Source of the DNA: Calendula officinalis
Taxonomy: Eukaryota > Streptophyta > Magnoliopsida > Asterales > Asteraceae
Reading direction: 5' to 3'
Assembly (NCBI GenBank): GCA_963853835.1
Contig: OY970823.1
Location: 4,048,001-4,112,000 of the forward strand
Length of the DNA: 64,000 nucleotides
The translations under genes and the position numbers were made by a program. A model generated the notes under the pieces. That model saw only the letters and a list, made by a program, of their open reading frames with translations, ran no database searches and was not told the DNA's origin. Shown here one piece after another: positions 12,351 through 23,717 of the stretch (the stretch's first letter is position 1; every line of letters starts with the position of its first letter).

Positions 12351-12727
12351 AGTCTTGCAAATCTCAACCCAAGATCGTGTGTCAAAAGGTGCTATACTAA
12401 AACGATCATAACTTTCAGCTCGGGTGTCTGTTTCACGCCCACGAGTAACCAAATCGAAGCTAGAGACGAAGGCTACGACGTGATAAACGCCGTAGGCGGT
12501 TTACCCGACTTCCCAGTCCAAAAAGACTTGTTTCGATCACTTTATTTGCGTTTTTGTGATTTTTCGGTCAATTTCCAAACTTCGTTGAGCCCCAGTTTCT
12601 AACCCGATTGTCATTTTTGGCCAATTCGAAAATCGAGGACATATTTAAAGTGTCTTTTATCATCTGAGATCTTTATAAAAAATTTCAAATTAAATTTTTT
12701 TCCCCCTCGGTCGTAACCATACAAACA

Positions 12728-15700
12728 ATGACTTCAAGAGAAGCACTATCGATTGGGTCTGATCTAAAACCTCCAGTCTTATTCAGAGGTGAGTATGCCC
12801 AGTGGAAGAAAAGGTTTCTCCACTTCATCAGAAGCCAAGAATTAGCTACTGAAATTCTTGAGTCCATTGAGAATGGAAACGCAAAATTCTATGAAGATGT
12901 TGTTGCGTTACCTGATGCAGATCCTCTGGTTATTAGCGGTCGAGTTCTCATCCCTCCTTCCAGATATAATGCTATTCAAAATCAACGTGCCAAAGCTGAT
13001 CGTCAAGCATATTCCTATATGCTTCAAGGATTACCGAATGAAATCTACAATAGTTTAGATAGTCTTGAGAGTGCTAAAAAACTCTGGGATGAAATAAGAA
13101 AACAAATGGAGGGCACGGTTCTTGGGAATAAGGCTACGATGGTTACTACGTTAAACTCATATGAAAATTTTAAAGCATCAACCGGGGAAGACCTGCAAAG
13201 CACTTACCATCGATACCGTAATCTGTTAAATGATCTCCGCAAAAACAGTCTATCAAAGGGAAACCTAGAGATCAACATCAAATTTATCAACAGTCTTCTT
13301 CTTGAATGGGAAATGTTTGGTAATAATGCTATGCAGAATAAAGATCTAAGTCTGATAGATATCCATGAGCTGTACGGATATTTGTACCAAAATGCTCCAA
13401 TGGTGAACAACATAGCCAAAACAAAACAAGAGACACAAGATACTCTTGCACTTCTTACCAAACAACAACATCTGTTAAATGAGACTGCTAAGTCTAAAGA
13501 AAAAGCAGAAGAACCCACCCCTCCAAAAATTGATGATTTGGATAAAGAACTTCAAGAAGTGCTGCAAGCCATGTCACTCATTTCTAAATATGAGAAGAAA
13601 TATTACCCGAAAACCACAAACAACAATCTGCGATTTTCATCAAACTTTAAATCTGCTCAATCTGCTTCTGCTTCAACTGATAAGCCAGCCATGACACCTT
13701 TGGATCCTACAAAGAAATGTTATAACTGTGGTGTTGCTGGTCACTTCTCTCGTGATTGTACGAAACCTAAAGTTCGTGATTCTGAATATTTCAAAAAGAA
13801 GATGCTGTTGGCCAAACAAATTGAATCCGGGAAAGTGCTGTTAGCAGAAGATCTTCAGTTGATGGAAGACTCTGATCAAGAAGATGAGGAACATGCTGCA
13901 AACTTGTGTTTCATGGCAAGAGAAAATGCTGAGCTCCACGAACGTTCCAATGAGGAGGCCAACAAGGAAATTGAGGTAACCAGCTCTTCTTTATCTACTT
14001 CTGATCATTCCACTGATTCTGATACTTGTCTTGATAAAAATCTGATTTCTGAAATTGATACCTTAAATCAAACAATTTTACTCGAAAAGGATATGAATAC
14101 ACAAGTTTTAGAGCGTGTAAACATTTTAGAAAATCAATGCAAACAAACTGCTCATCTAGGTGAGAAACTTGTTAATCACATTAAACAAAATAAAATTTTT
14201 ACACTGGAAACTCAGGATTTAAAAAGACAAGCATCAGAAATAAAGGTCCAATATGAATCTGATATTCAACATTTATCACATACCATTTCCGAGAAAGAAG
14301 CTAAAATTTCAAATCTTAAAAATACACAAAATCATATTTCAAAGGAACGAAATGACAAATATTACAAATTCTATATCGAAACGTTCCAAGAATGTCAATT
14401 CACAAAAAACTGGATGGAACGTAAACAACAAGAATTTGATGATAATGAAAACCAATTTAAATCTTTAAATTCTGAAATCAAAGAACTACAAGAAAAATTA
14501 ACCGATCAAACTAATCAATCATCACAAGATAGAAATAGTCAACAGGTTATCATACATCGTCTCACCTACGACAAAGATCAGTTAGTATCTCACATTAAAC
14601 ACCTTGAAGAGTTAATCGCCAAACGAGGACATACTGATCAAACCATCCATTTGAACAAGCCTAAAGTGTTCAAATACTTCAACTCCAAACAAGGTCTAGG
14701 GGCAGACAATCCAGGATATCTGAGCAAGGCGTGCAGGGTTCTTCCAACACTATATGAATCTCGCTACATGCAAAGAGATATCTGGCAGAGCTTCATGCGG
14801 GTGACAGATGAAGAAAAAGAAATCGAAGCATTCAACAGAGCAAAGCAAGAGAATGCACAAATCAGTTTCAACTATGCAGAATTCAACAAAACTTATGAAA
14901 TTAAAAAGGCTAAATTTGAAAATGATGAATATTTTCCTATAATAACCCCAGAAGAATTTGCAATTAAAAGGGATGCTGTCGTTCAACAAAAAGTGACACG
15001 AAAGCTTTATATTCCATCATTAATTCTCGAAAAAAAAATCTGTCAATTAGAAACAGAAATTGATGAAACACATAAGGCATTTGATAAAGAAAAATTAGTT
15101 TTACAAACCAAAATTCATGACTTAGAAGATAAACTTGTTAAAACCAATTCTTCTTCTGTTCAAAATGATTTTCAAATTAATTCTTCTGCTCAAACTAAAA
15201 CTCTTGAAAAGACTTCTACAATTAAAATCCCTGCTATTTTAAAAAGAAGCTCTGACTCAACTGTTTTAAATGTTTCAGATAAAACCTTAAATTCAAAGCT
15301 TGAGAAGCCCATGTCAATCGGAGACAGAGGAGCAACTCAGATAAAGAAGTCTAAGTCGTCCGGCTCTAGTATGCTTAAGTCAAAGGAACTTAAGAAGTCT
15401 TGTTCATCGTCCTTTTTAGTTTCTTCTTTTTCTGTTTATAATAAATGTAATAACTCCATGGATTTTATTGCTCCTAAGTTGGCTTTTGGTACTGTTTATG
15501 ATTCTGCTGTTTATCGTCCTTTGAATGATACTGTTAATGGTGATAATTTGGTTGTTAAATATGATCAAACTGGTAAAAAGATTTATTGTGACAAGCAAAC
15601 AAATAAACAAATTTCTCAGTATGATGAACGATATTTCATTAGGTTGGATGCTCCATGTGGTCCTAGAAACTATGTTTTACATAAGTCTGGTAAAACAATT

Positions 15701-16090
15701 AAGTCCTGCAAAACTTGTTTTCCGTACTCATGCAAAACACCCGTTTCTCGTCCTTTGCAATATAAACGAAAACATTCTTCTACACAAGCCTTCAAACCGA
15801 CTAAGGTTCGTCCCACTACCTCACCCATCTCTAATAAATTGATGTCATCTCAACGTCAAACAACTCGAGGAACCACAACACCTAAATCATCACAATCAAG
15901 CACTTCTTCAAATTCTTCGACAACCAAATCAAAGATGCATAACACAAAATCCGCGTTTGTTCATTACACTTGGATCAAGAATGAACAGTCAAACTGGATT
16001 TTACATTCTCCAGAGAAAAAGCTTAAATGGTCTATCAAATCAATCCACTCAGAACTGCCTCCTTGCAGTTCCCTAAAATCTCTAAATTAA
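12728..16090 (+). CDS. copia Gag polyprotein with long coiled-coil extension
   Basis: An open frame of 1120 codons. Residues about 1-230 are a copia-type Gag capsid region (UBN2/retrotran_gag type) that would form the virus-like particle. A CCHC zinc knuckle, CYNCGVAGHFSRDC, lies around residues 334-347 and would bind RNA. After it come an acidic Ser/Glu-rich stretch and a long charged heptad-like region (roughly residues 440-640 and 730-860) consistent with coiled coil. The tail is basic and Ser/Thr-rich. Extra length after the knuckle is known from SIRE-type elements. The ATG chosen follows ACAAACA and opens the first conserved Gag residues. The frame ends at a TAA 100 bases before the protease motif, which is in the same frame. 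Gag itself shows no obvious break. Confidence 0.85.
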   Translation: MTSREALSIGSDLKPPVLFRGEYAQWKKRFLHFIRSQELATEILESIENGNAKFYEDVVALPDADPLVISGRVLIPPSRYNAIQNQRAKADRQAYSYMLQGLPNEIYNSLDSLESAKKLWDEIRKQMEGTVLGNKATMVTTLNSYENFKASTGEDLQSTYHRYRNLLNDLRKNSLSKGNLEINIKFINSLLLEWEMFGNNAMQNKDLSLIDIHELYGYLYQNAPMVNNIAKTKQETQDTLALLTKQQHLLNETAKSKEKAEEPTPPKIDDLDKELQEVLQAMSLISKYEKKYYPKTTNNNLRFSSNFKSAQSASASTDKPAMTPLDPTKKCYNCGVAGHFSRDCTKPKVRDSEYFKKKMLLAKQIESGKVLLAEDLQLMEDSDQEDEEHAANLCFMARENAELHERSNEEANKEIEVTSSSLSTSDHSTDSDTCLDKNLISEIDTLNQTILLEKDMNTQVLERVNILENQCKQTAHLGEKLVNHIKQNKIFTLETQDLKRQASEIKVQYESDIQHLSHTISEKEAKISNLKNTQNHISKERNDKYYKFYIETFQECQFTKNWMERKQQEFDDNENQFKSLNSEIKELQEKLTDQTNQSSQDRNSQQVIIHRLTYDKDQLVSHIKHLEELIAKRGHTDQTIHLNKPKVFKYFNSKQGLGADNPGYLSKACRVLPTLYESRYMQRDIWQSFMRVTDEEKEIEAFNRAKQENAQISFNYAEFNKTYEIKKAKFENDEYFPIITPEEFAIKRDAVVQQKVTRKLYIPSLILEKKICQLETEIDETHKAFDKEKLVLQTKIHDLEDKLVKTNSSSVQNDFQINSSAQTKTLEKTSTIKIPAILKRSSDSTVLNVSDKTLNSKLEKPMSIGDRGATQIKKSKSSGSSMLKSKELKKSCSSSFLVSSFSVYNKCNNSMDFIAPKLAFGTVYDSAVYRPLNDTVNGDNLVVKYDQTGKKIYCDKQTNKQISQYDERYFIRLDAPCGPRNYVLHKSGKTIKSCKTCFPYSCKTPVSRPLQYKRKHSSTQAFKPTKVRPTTSPISNKLMSSQRQTTRGTTTPKSSQSSTSSNSSTTKSKMHNTKSAFVHYTWIKNEQSNWILHSPEKKLKWSIKSIHSELPPCSSLKSLN

Positions 16091-19000
16091 TCCTTCTGTA
16101 AAATCTGCATAAAACATCCTTCACTAATCGTATAGGACCCATAATTGATTGGGTACCTAAATTGTTTTAATTGTTTTATGTAGAATATATGGTATCTTGA
16201 TTCTGGATGCTCACGGCATATGACGGGAAACAAGAACCTCTTAACAAATTTCAGAGATAAATAATTGGGTACTGTTCGTTTTGGAAATGATCATTTGGCT
16301 GCTATCATGGGAATTGGCGATATCATTCGTGACAATTTAATCATTCGAAACGTCACTTATGTTGAAGATCTTGCTCACAACTTGTTCAACATCAGTCAAT
16401 TTTGTGATAAAGAGTTAGAAGTAAATTTTCGAACAAACTGTTCGTACTTGTAATGGAAAAGAACTTCTTACCGGATCACGGGATACAAATCTGTTTACTA
16501 TCAATCTAAATGACATGACCCCAATGGAAGAAGTATGCTTACTGTCAACAGCGTCATCAGATGAATCATGGTTATGGCACCGTCGCCTCTCTCACCTTAA
16601 CTTCAAAACCATCAACAAATTGGTAAAAGGTGGCCATGTATCTGGTCTCCCAGACGTTAAATTTGCCAAAGATCATCTGTGTTCGTTTTGCGAAATGGGA
16701 AAGATGAAGAAAACGTCACACAAATCAAAACCTGTTCCAAGTACATCCAAACCTCTTGAATTGCTTCACATGGATCTATGTGGACCAATGAGTGTACAAT
16801 CCATTGCTGGTAAACGGTATGTGTTAGTGATTGTTGATGATTACTCACGGTATACCTGGGTTCACTTCTTGCGTACCAAAGATGAAGCTGCAGATATTAT
16901 TATCGCCTTTATCAAGAAAACTCAGACAAATCTGGAATTAAAAGTCAACACCATTCGGACTGATAATGGAACTGAGTTTAAGAATCGAACCTTAGATTCA
17001 TTTCTTGAATCAGTTGGTATAACTCATCAATTTTCTGCTGCTAGAACTCCACAACAGAATGGAGTCGTAGAACGAAGAAATCATACCTTAGTTGAAGCAG
17101 CCCGCACAATGCTTTCATTCTCAAAACTACCTTTATCTCTATGGGCTGAAGCCATCAACATGGCATGTTTCACTCAAAATCGTTCTATCATCAACAAAAC
17201 ATACAACAAAACTCCGTATGAATTGATAAATAAACGAATTCCAAATGTTAAATTTTTCCATGTTTTTGGGAGTTGTTGCTTCATCTTGAATGACAAAGAC
17301 AAATTGAACAAATTTGAAGCTAAAGAGGACGAAGGGGTATTTGTTGGTTATTCACGTGAATCTCCATCATTCAGGGTTTATAATCAATCAAATCGGACAA
17401 TAAGAGAAAGTGTAAATGTGAATTTTGATGAGACATTTCCTCTTGAGTCACTTACTTCAGATATTAAACCTCCTGCACCTCCTTCCGTACCTTCCACCTC
17501 TAAAATTGATTTCGATGTATTGTTTGAACATTTTTATGATGAATATCATAACATCAGACATACTTTACTTCAGGAGTCTGGCGTTCCATTCCCTGCAGCT
17601 GTAGATGTTCAGTCTATCAGTGTCCCTGAGACACACATTCCGAGTTCCTCTGATTCTCCATCTCCAACGTCTGCTGCTCCTGAGAACACCGAGTCAGTAA
17701 CAAATTCAGACTGTACTTCATCATCAATGGAAACTCAATCATCGCCAGATGTTTCTTCATCGCCCACTCCAGTTGTCGGTGTTTCTGATTTAATCATTGC
17801 ACCAACTCAAGCTCCACAGTTGGTGATTGATTTCTCAAAATTCAATGTTCAAAATGTTGATCCTCCACCTTCTACATCCAACACTCAAACTGCTATGATC
17901 CCGCATCCAGAATTCACTGATACCTCCAACATAATTCCAGGTCAACTTCCACTTCCTCATACTCTGAAATGGACCAAAGAGCATCCTTTACATCAAGTAA
18001 TTGGAAATCATGAATCTTCGGTTCAAACTCGTAGAGCAACTGCTGATGAATGTCAATACTCATCTTTCTTAAGCTCCAATGAACCTAAGAAAGTCAGCGA
18101 AGCTTTATCAGACCCAAACTGGATTCTTGCCATGCAAGATGAAATCAATCAATTTGAACGACTGAAAGTTTGGCGTCTAGTTCCAAAACCACCTGGAAAG
18201 TCTGTTGTTGGTACCAAATGGATCTTTAAGAACAAAAAGGATGAAAATAGGATTGTCATTCGAAATAAAGCACGCCTGGTTGCTAAAGGGTATTCTCAAT
18301 AAGAGGGCAACGATTATGAAGAAACTTTTGCCCCGGTTGCAAGAATAGAAGCCATCCGAATCTTTCTGGCATATGCAGCACACAAGAATTTTACAATCTA
18401 TCAAATGGATGTAAAAACTGCATTTCTTAATGGTATTCTCAGTGAAGAAGTTTTCGTTCATCAACCAGAAGGATTTGTCGATCTAAACTTGCCTAACCAT
18501 GTCTACATCCTTTATAAAGCGTTATATGGTTTGAAGCAAGCTCCTCGTGCGTGGTATGATGTTTTATCCAAATTCTTAGTCGACTCTGGTTTTCAAAAGG
18601 CAAAGTGGACAAAACTCTATTCATCAAATGACAAGGGGAATATATCGTCCTCATTCAGATTTATGTAGATGATATTATTTTCGGCTCCAAAAATCCTAAA
18701 TACTGTAAACGGTTTTCAGATCTTATGATCAAAAGATTTGAAATGAGTATGATGGGAGAGATGAATTTCTTTCTCGGTCTACAGGTTCGTCAGTTACCTA
18801 CCGGGATCTTCATCAATCAATCCAAGTATATCACTGATTTGTTGAAGAAGTATCTGAAGGATGACTGTAAACCCATTTCTACACCAATGTCACCCGGTTC
18901 AAAATTGCATACTGATCCTGACGGAAAGCTCGTTGATATCACAAACTATCGAGGCATGATAGGGTCATTATTATATCTAACTACCAGTCGACCTGATATA

Positions 19001-19609
19001 ATGTTCTCCACGTGCATTTGTGCTCGGTATCAGGCTGCTCCCAAAGAGTCTCACCTTCAAGCTGTCAAACACATATTTCGTTACTTAAAGGGTACTCGAG
19101 ATCTTGGTCTTTGGTATCCCAAAGAAACTTCGTTTGACCTGTCTGCCTTCTCTGATGCTGGTCATGCTGGCTGTATGTTGGATCGTAAAAGCACTTCTGG
19201 AGGTGCTCAATTTCTCGGTGATAAATTGGTGAGCTGGTCCTCAAGGAAACAAAATTGTGTATCTCTTTCAACTGCCGAAGCAGAGTATGTTGCTGCTGCA
19301 AGCTTCCTGTCCTAGGTAATTTGGATGCAGTCACAATTAAAAGATTACGGCTTTTCATACAGCTATATTCCTTTATATTGTGACTCCCGAAGTGCAATTG
19401 CAATTTCATGCAATCCTGTTCAACATTCCAAAACTAAACATATTGATCTTCGATATCATTTTATCAAAGATCACGTTGAACAAGGAACTGTGGAACTGTA
19501 CTTCGTATCCACCGATTTTCAGTTAGCTCATTTATTCACCAAGGCTTTAGACAAAAAACGATTTAATTTTCTTGTGTCTAAGCTTGGTATGTTAAATCTC
19601 AAAGCATAA
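16091..19609 (+). pseudogene. copia pol (PR-INT-RT-RNase H), broken
   Basis: Protease WYLDSGCSRHMTG lies at 16190-16228, followed by an in-frame stop at 16262-16264. The WVPK block just upstream (16150) is in another frame. A frameshift near 16437 leads into 16515-18302. That part holds the GAG-pre-integrase HHCC region, integrase with TDNGTEF and PQQNGVVERRN, and the start of RT, and ends at a stop at 18300-18302. The RT frame resumes (MDVKTAFLNG at 18405) and shifts near 18598; a TGA precedes the YVDD active site. The frame is then open from 18725 through the RT end and RNase H (STAEAEYVA), with a stop at 19313-19315, and closes at 19609. The order PR-INT-RT-RH is diagnostic of copia. The number of lesions means it cannot make enzyme. 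Confidence 0.9.
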
Positions 19610-19844
19610 ATCGTTTCTATTTCTTTTTTAACTAATTTTCAATGTTGTTTCTGCAAAATGCTTTTTACTGTTTACATTTTTAGCAATGACTTATATACAC
19701 ATCAGTATATAACTCGAACTTTAAAGCAATGAAACCCGCTCTTAGGCAGACAACACAGAACTGTAAAAATTCTTCTCCACCCCTCTGCTGTTGTTAAAAG
19801 GTACATTTCTGATCTTCAAACTTTTATATATCTTTACTTTGTCG

Positions 19845-19873
19845 AGGGGGAGAATTAGTATTTCCAGGGGGAG
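19845..19873 (+). other. copia polypurine-tract-like runs
   Basis: Two AGGGGGAG runs (19845-19852 and 19866-19873) lie 240-260 bp after the pol stop. Such purine runs prime plus-strand synthesis next to the 3' LTR, but no LTR follows here. Confidence 0.5.
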
Positions 19874-21640
19874 AAACTTTCTTATATCAATACTTTTATA
19901 TGCGTTTGAATTTTTTTTTATTCGATCAATTTTTTTTTATCAAACGACAATACCTTTCCATGGTTTGCCAGAACCGGCCTTACCTTCCAAGGGAATTCTT
20001 TTTCAGCCATTTGGTAAATGTGAGGTTATAAGTCTAGGGTATAGCAATACATGAGTGCAAGGTGATGTGAAAAACATGATAACTTTAAGAAAACACACCT
20101 GTGAGTGCATCCACACCGTAAATAAACCGGGCAACCATACAAAAGGGTGCTCATTTATGCGTTAAATGTTTCACCAGACTCTACTGGCCCAGTAAAGCAC
20201 ATGCACGCCACCACCAACCACTCAAATTCCTCTCAACAGGAATTTGTTTCATTTCATTAGGGGACGTAGCAAAAAAGCTACTGACTACTCATTCGGAGTA
20301 TGTCGGTATTGAAACAAAATAACCTCCTGCCCCGGGTTAAGTCTCTTTGTATGCACAATGTGTCTAGTTCTCACCTTCAAGAATCTTCCAATATAGGACA
20401 CTTGCACTACAAAAATGGATCTCTGTGAATCCAACGGAACACTCGTAGCGGCATCACAATCTGATGTTTCACGAGGATCGAGTGGAAATCCTGCTAGAGC
20501 TAAAATCGCGCCAACTCTAAACGCATGTCACACATTTGAATCAACGGTTGTGCAAACGACTATCGATTCATACGGTGTGTTAACGGATACTCTATGTGCG
20601 TCCGGTATTACCTTACTTGTTCAAGTTGCTGTGCCTAAATTTGATATCTTAAAGGCAACAACTTACGCCGGAAACACATACATTTTCCGATGAAAAATCC
20701 ATGTTATTCATAAAACGTAACATCATATATGCTGATCCATTGCACATGAGCGTTTTAGTTCACTCTCAAATTACTCCTATGATATACTATAACCGGCATG
20801 ATCTTCCCTAGGAGCCACCTACAATATAGGACAAAATGTAAGGGTTCATAGGTCTAGGTGAGCAGAATCAAGTATCACGGGATCTTGATTGGGGTGCGTT
20901 TAGGTAAAAATTGAGAGGGGGTATGAAGTATGGGGTGCAAATCAGCTTATCACATGGTAACACAAAAACGAGGGTGTGGTTGAAAATGAAAAAGTGAGTT
21001 GAGTGAGGAGTGTGTGAGAAAGGGTTAAAGCAAACGGAAAACCCTCCCTAAACCGAACAAAAGACCGGGTAACTACATCTATATCAGACTACATGAGATG
21101 CTTTCTGATTCAGACATCATGGACCCAGTGATGCAATGCACAACCCCCACTGACCACTCAAGTACAAAACGTACTTGTTTCAAAATCACGGAGATTACCA
21201 CATCTACTATCGACATCTCATTTGGAGATTGTTGATATTGAAAAAGAGGACCTACCTCCAGTCCTCGCCTTCGTTTGTCCACGTATAGAGTCTAGAACCG
21301 AATTAAATTTCTCTAGGACACAGGAATTCCACCAAGCATATCCTAGTGATATTTCCGGAACATTCATAGTGATACCAAACTTGTTGGTATTCCACGATGA
21401 TTGAATGGAAATCCTACCAGTGCTAACATCAAAGCCAACACTGAACGTAGGTTACACAATTTTTTAACTGTCGTGCTAACGGGATATATATGAGATCCCG
21501 GTTTATCCTATTTAACTATGCTGTAAAATGTGTTATATATTGATTCATTCAAAAAATGAATGTATCATTATTCAACACATTTTCATCACCAAGCTTCGGA
21601 GATTCTTCCTGTTACATGATGCTTCAGATAAATCTTATTC
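19874..21640. other. copia 3' non-coding tail with a diverged ~0.93-kb duplication
   Basis: No supported gene. Segments about 20140-20700 and 21070-21530 align in the same order. TCATTCGGAG..GGTATTGAAAC near 20290 pairs with TCATTTGGAG..GATATTGAAAA near 21218. A later ATATAGGACAC/TAGGACAC block and TGGAAATCCT blocks pair too. The offset is about 0.93 kb and the divergence is high. Origin unknown; it may be the long 3' region of the copia element or of an adjacent one. Confidence 0.45.
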
Positions 21641-21641
21641 A

Positions 21642-23552
21642 TCATGAGGGGAAAGTCACTTTTGGAACTTTTGAAGGATGATTAGAGGGGAAAGTCACTT
21701 TTGGCACTTTTGGCAAACGGATGTCATAATCGCTTACATCTAGACTCACCGCCCTTTTACCACGTCCTAACATGTCTCGGTCATCCAATCTGGGATCTGG
21801 AAGTGACGTTGCCCCCAAGTAATCGAAGTCCTCTTCATATTCACAATAAGATCGATTAAGTGACAGGTAATAAGTTAGCAACGACTATAATTATGGTGTT
21901 ACCTGTTTCATCTTCGCTGTCACTCTCAATGATAGTCCGGGACAGTGACTTGTCATTATCAGCGGCACCTATGAAACATAAAAAGCATACGCTTACCTTC
22001 TATCATAATCAACACATATGAATGTGTAAAGGTTGTGCAATTACCTGGTGTCGAGTTTGACGTCACTTCATTGGTTGCGGTCGTGTTTATCCCAGAATTC
22101 ACATGCGAAGTGGCACCAGTTTCTTGTTCACCAAGGGTAACATCAGCAGGATGACTTTCGATCTCATACTCCATAAAAGCAGGATCTCCCTCCATGAAAT
22201 CCATCAAGCTCATGGCTGCAGGAAACATACAATGAGTCAGTACCTGTACAAAGATAATATGAAAACAAGACAAGATAGCAACAGGTAGGGGTGAGCAGAA
22301 AAAGCGGGTAACCGGAATTGGAACCGGAACCGCTTTGGAACCGCCGGTTCCGGTTCCTAAAATTATGGAACCGCCCTAAGAGGTTCCGGTTCTCAAAATT
22401 TAGGAACCGGTAACCGATGGATAACCGGAACCGGCGATTATTCGGTCTATTTTTGTTAAAATATTATATATTTGAGAAATTTAATGTCCAAATTTAACAA
22501 TATGATAGATTTTTGTGTAATTTTGAATGAGTTTAGTAATTAAGTAGTCTAAATATAGTGTTTTAACAATATAATAAATAGATAATCATATGTTAAGTGG
22601 TTGTAATCTATGATTATTCAAAGATCAGTAGATAAAATGATTAATATTTAAGTTTTGCATCTTATTTTAATTTTACGATTTTAGAGACAGGGTAACCGGA
22701 ACCGGCACCGGAACCGGAGGTTCTGGTTGCGGTTCTGAAAATTGAGGAACCGGTACAAGAGGTTCCGGTTCCGACTGGAACCGGCGGGTACCCTGCTATG
22801 CTCACCCCTAGCAACAGGAACCCACGTTTCCCACTATCCGAGCCCACAATCACAAGCTTCATCCCTTCAGCCCAATAATCCGATATACCAGCTAACACCA
22901 AAGCACCTTCCTCATAAACTCGAAAAACAATGGACTTTCGTAAAATCTGCTTGCACAGCCTTCCGCTTTGAGGCGTCAGGGCTGGAACATCGTTTAACGA
23001 TTTGTCCAGCCCAGTTCTCCATCTAAACAAGTTACTGGCCCAAATATTTCTGAAAGCGGCATCGACAAACACATATTTAAATCTCCAATTTCTATGACTA
23101 GTAAAACATTCCCGAATAATTTTTTTCTTTCTATCCTTCAACTCTACAGAAAACCAATCGTGAGATTTCATCAGCTTATAACACGTCCTAAACAAGAGTA
23201 CTGAAGGTTTTATCCCCATTGCCACCAATAACATCTCAAAAGTCGTGATTTTTGATACAGCTACTGGGTGTAACTGTGCAAATCCCAACTTGAAGTAGTT
23301 CAACACACTCAAATAAAAAGCGGTGGCTGGCAATCTAAAATTGGAGTGGGAAAGGTAATGGATATAGAGGGCTACTTTTCCTTGCGGAGGGGAATGGGCT
23401 CGTTGGTTTGACGTAGGTACAATAGCGTTATAGTTCCTAAGGCATGGATACTCATCCATAAGTTCCGTTAGTATTTTGTCATTGACTGTGCTAGGGCTCC
23501 GAGCAACTGATGGAGTTTCCACCGCAATCGCCTCTGACACTGGCTCTCCCAT
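21642..23552 (-). pseudogene. Transposase_28-type (PF04195-like) gene, probably broken
   Basis: The first exon (23552 to 22826) starts at ATG 23552 and encodes a region with HSPPQGKVALYIHY, FRLPATAFYLSVLNYF and QLHPVAVSKITTFE. This is the pattern I recognise from the plant 'putative gypsy type transposon' family PF04195, whose function is unknown. A donor at 22825 and acceptor ending at 22216 join in phase 1 to exon 2 (22215-22045, SLMDFMEGDP). GT-AG signals then give exon 3 (21968-21903, acidic). The next open stretch (21881-21642) does not join in frame with the only visible acceptor, so the 3' part looks damaged. It also contains a short internal duplication (KVPKVTFPS twice). A possible upstream 29-nt exon (23663-23635) has AG/GT borders. 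Such antisense ORFs occur in Tat-type gypsy elements; that link is inference. Confidence 0.55.
22286..22810. mobile_element. 525-bp hAT-type MITE with 8-bp target duplication
   Basis: Starts TAGGGGTGAGCA and ends TGCTCACCCCTA, a perfect 12-bp terminal inverted repeat. It is flanked on both sides by GCAACAGG (22278-22285 and 22811-22818), the 8-bp duplication typical of hAT insertions. The ends are full of GGAACCGG/CCGGTTCC motifs in both orientations and the middle is AT-rich without an ORF. It lies in the predicted first intron of the Transposase_28-type gene; without it that intron would be 77 bp. Confidence 0.95.
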
Positions 23553-23717
23553 GTTCAAACAACGACAACTACAATATGCCTAATAAATAACAGCTGTGTA
23601 AACAAAACAACGCAATGGAGAGGCAGATACGTACCTTTAAGGTAGCGAGCAACCCAATTAAACCTGCAAGACATACAACAGTTAGTAAGGAGTTAAGCGT
23701 TTAAAGCATGCGAAAAT

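Larger units (their letters stand above)
11366..19880 (+). mobile_element. decayed Ty1/copia retrotransposon, 3' LTR not found
   Basis: Visible parts in order: LTR, primer binding site, long leader with a minisatellite, a gag with a very long C-terminal extension, pol (protease, integrase, RT, RNase H), then polypurine-like tracts. The large Gag with zinc knuckle plus coiled-coil extension fits the SIRE/Maximus side of plant copia elements, but the lineage is inference. Pol carries at least three frameshifts and several in-frame stops. No sequence matching the 5' LTR was found down to 64000, so the element is truncated, or its 3' LTR was lost or carried away. Confidence 0.85.

Noticed and set aside
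12099..12452. 117-codon minus-strand ORF with repeated FGPRLKFGP residues
   Set aside because: It is the reverse reading of the GGCCCGAAC minisatellite; open only because the repeat lacks stops in that frame.
20415..20693. 92-codon ORF in the copia tail as an envelope-like gene
   Set aside because: No signal peptide, membrane segment or recognised pattern; the duplicate copy near 21.3 kb is not open in the same frame.
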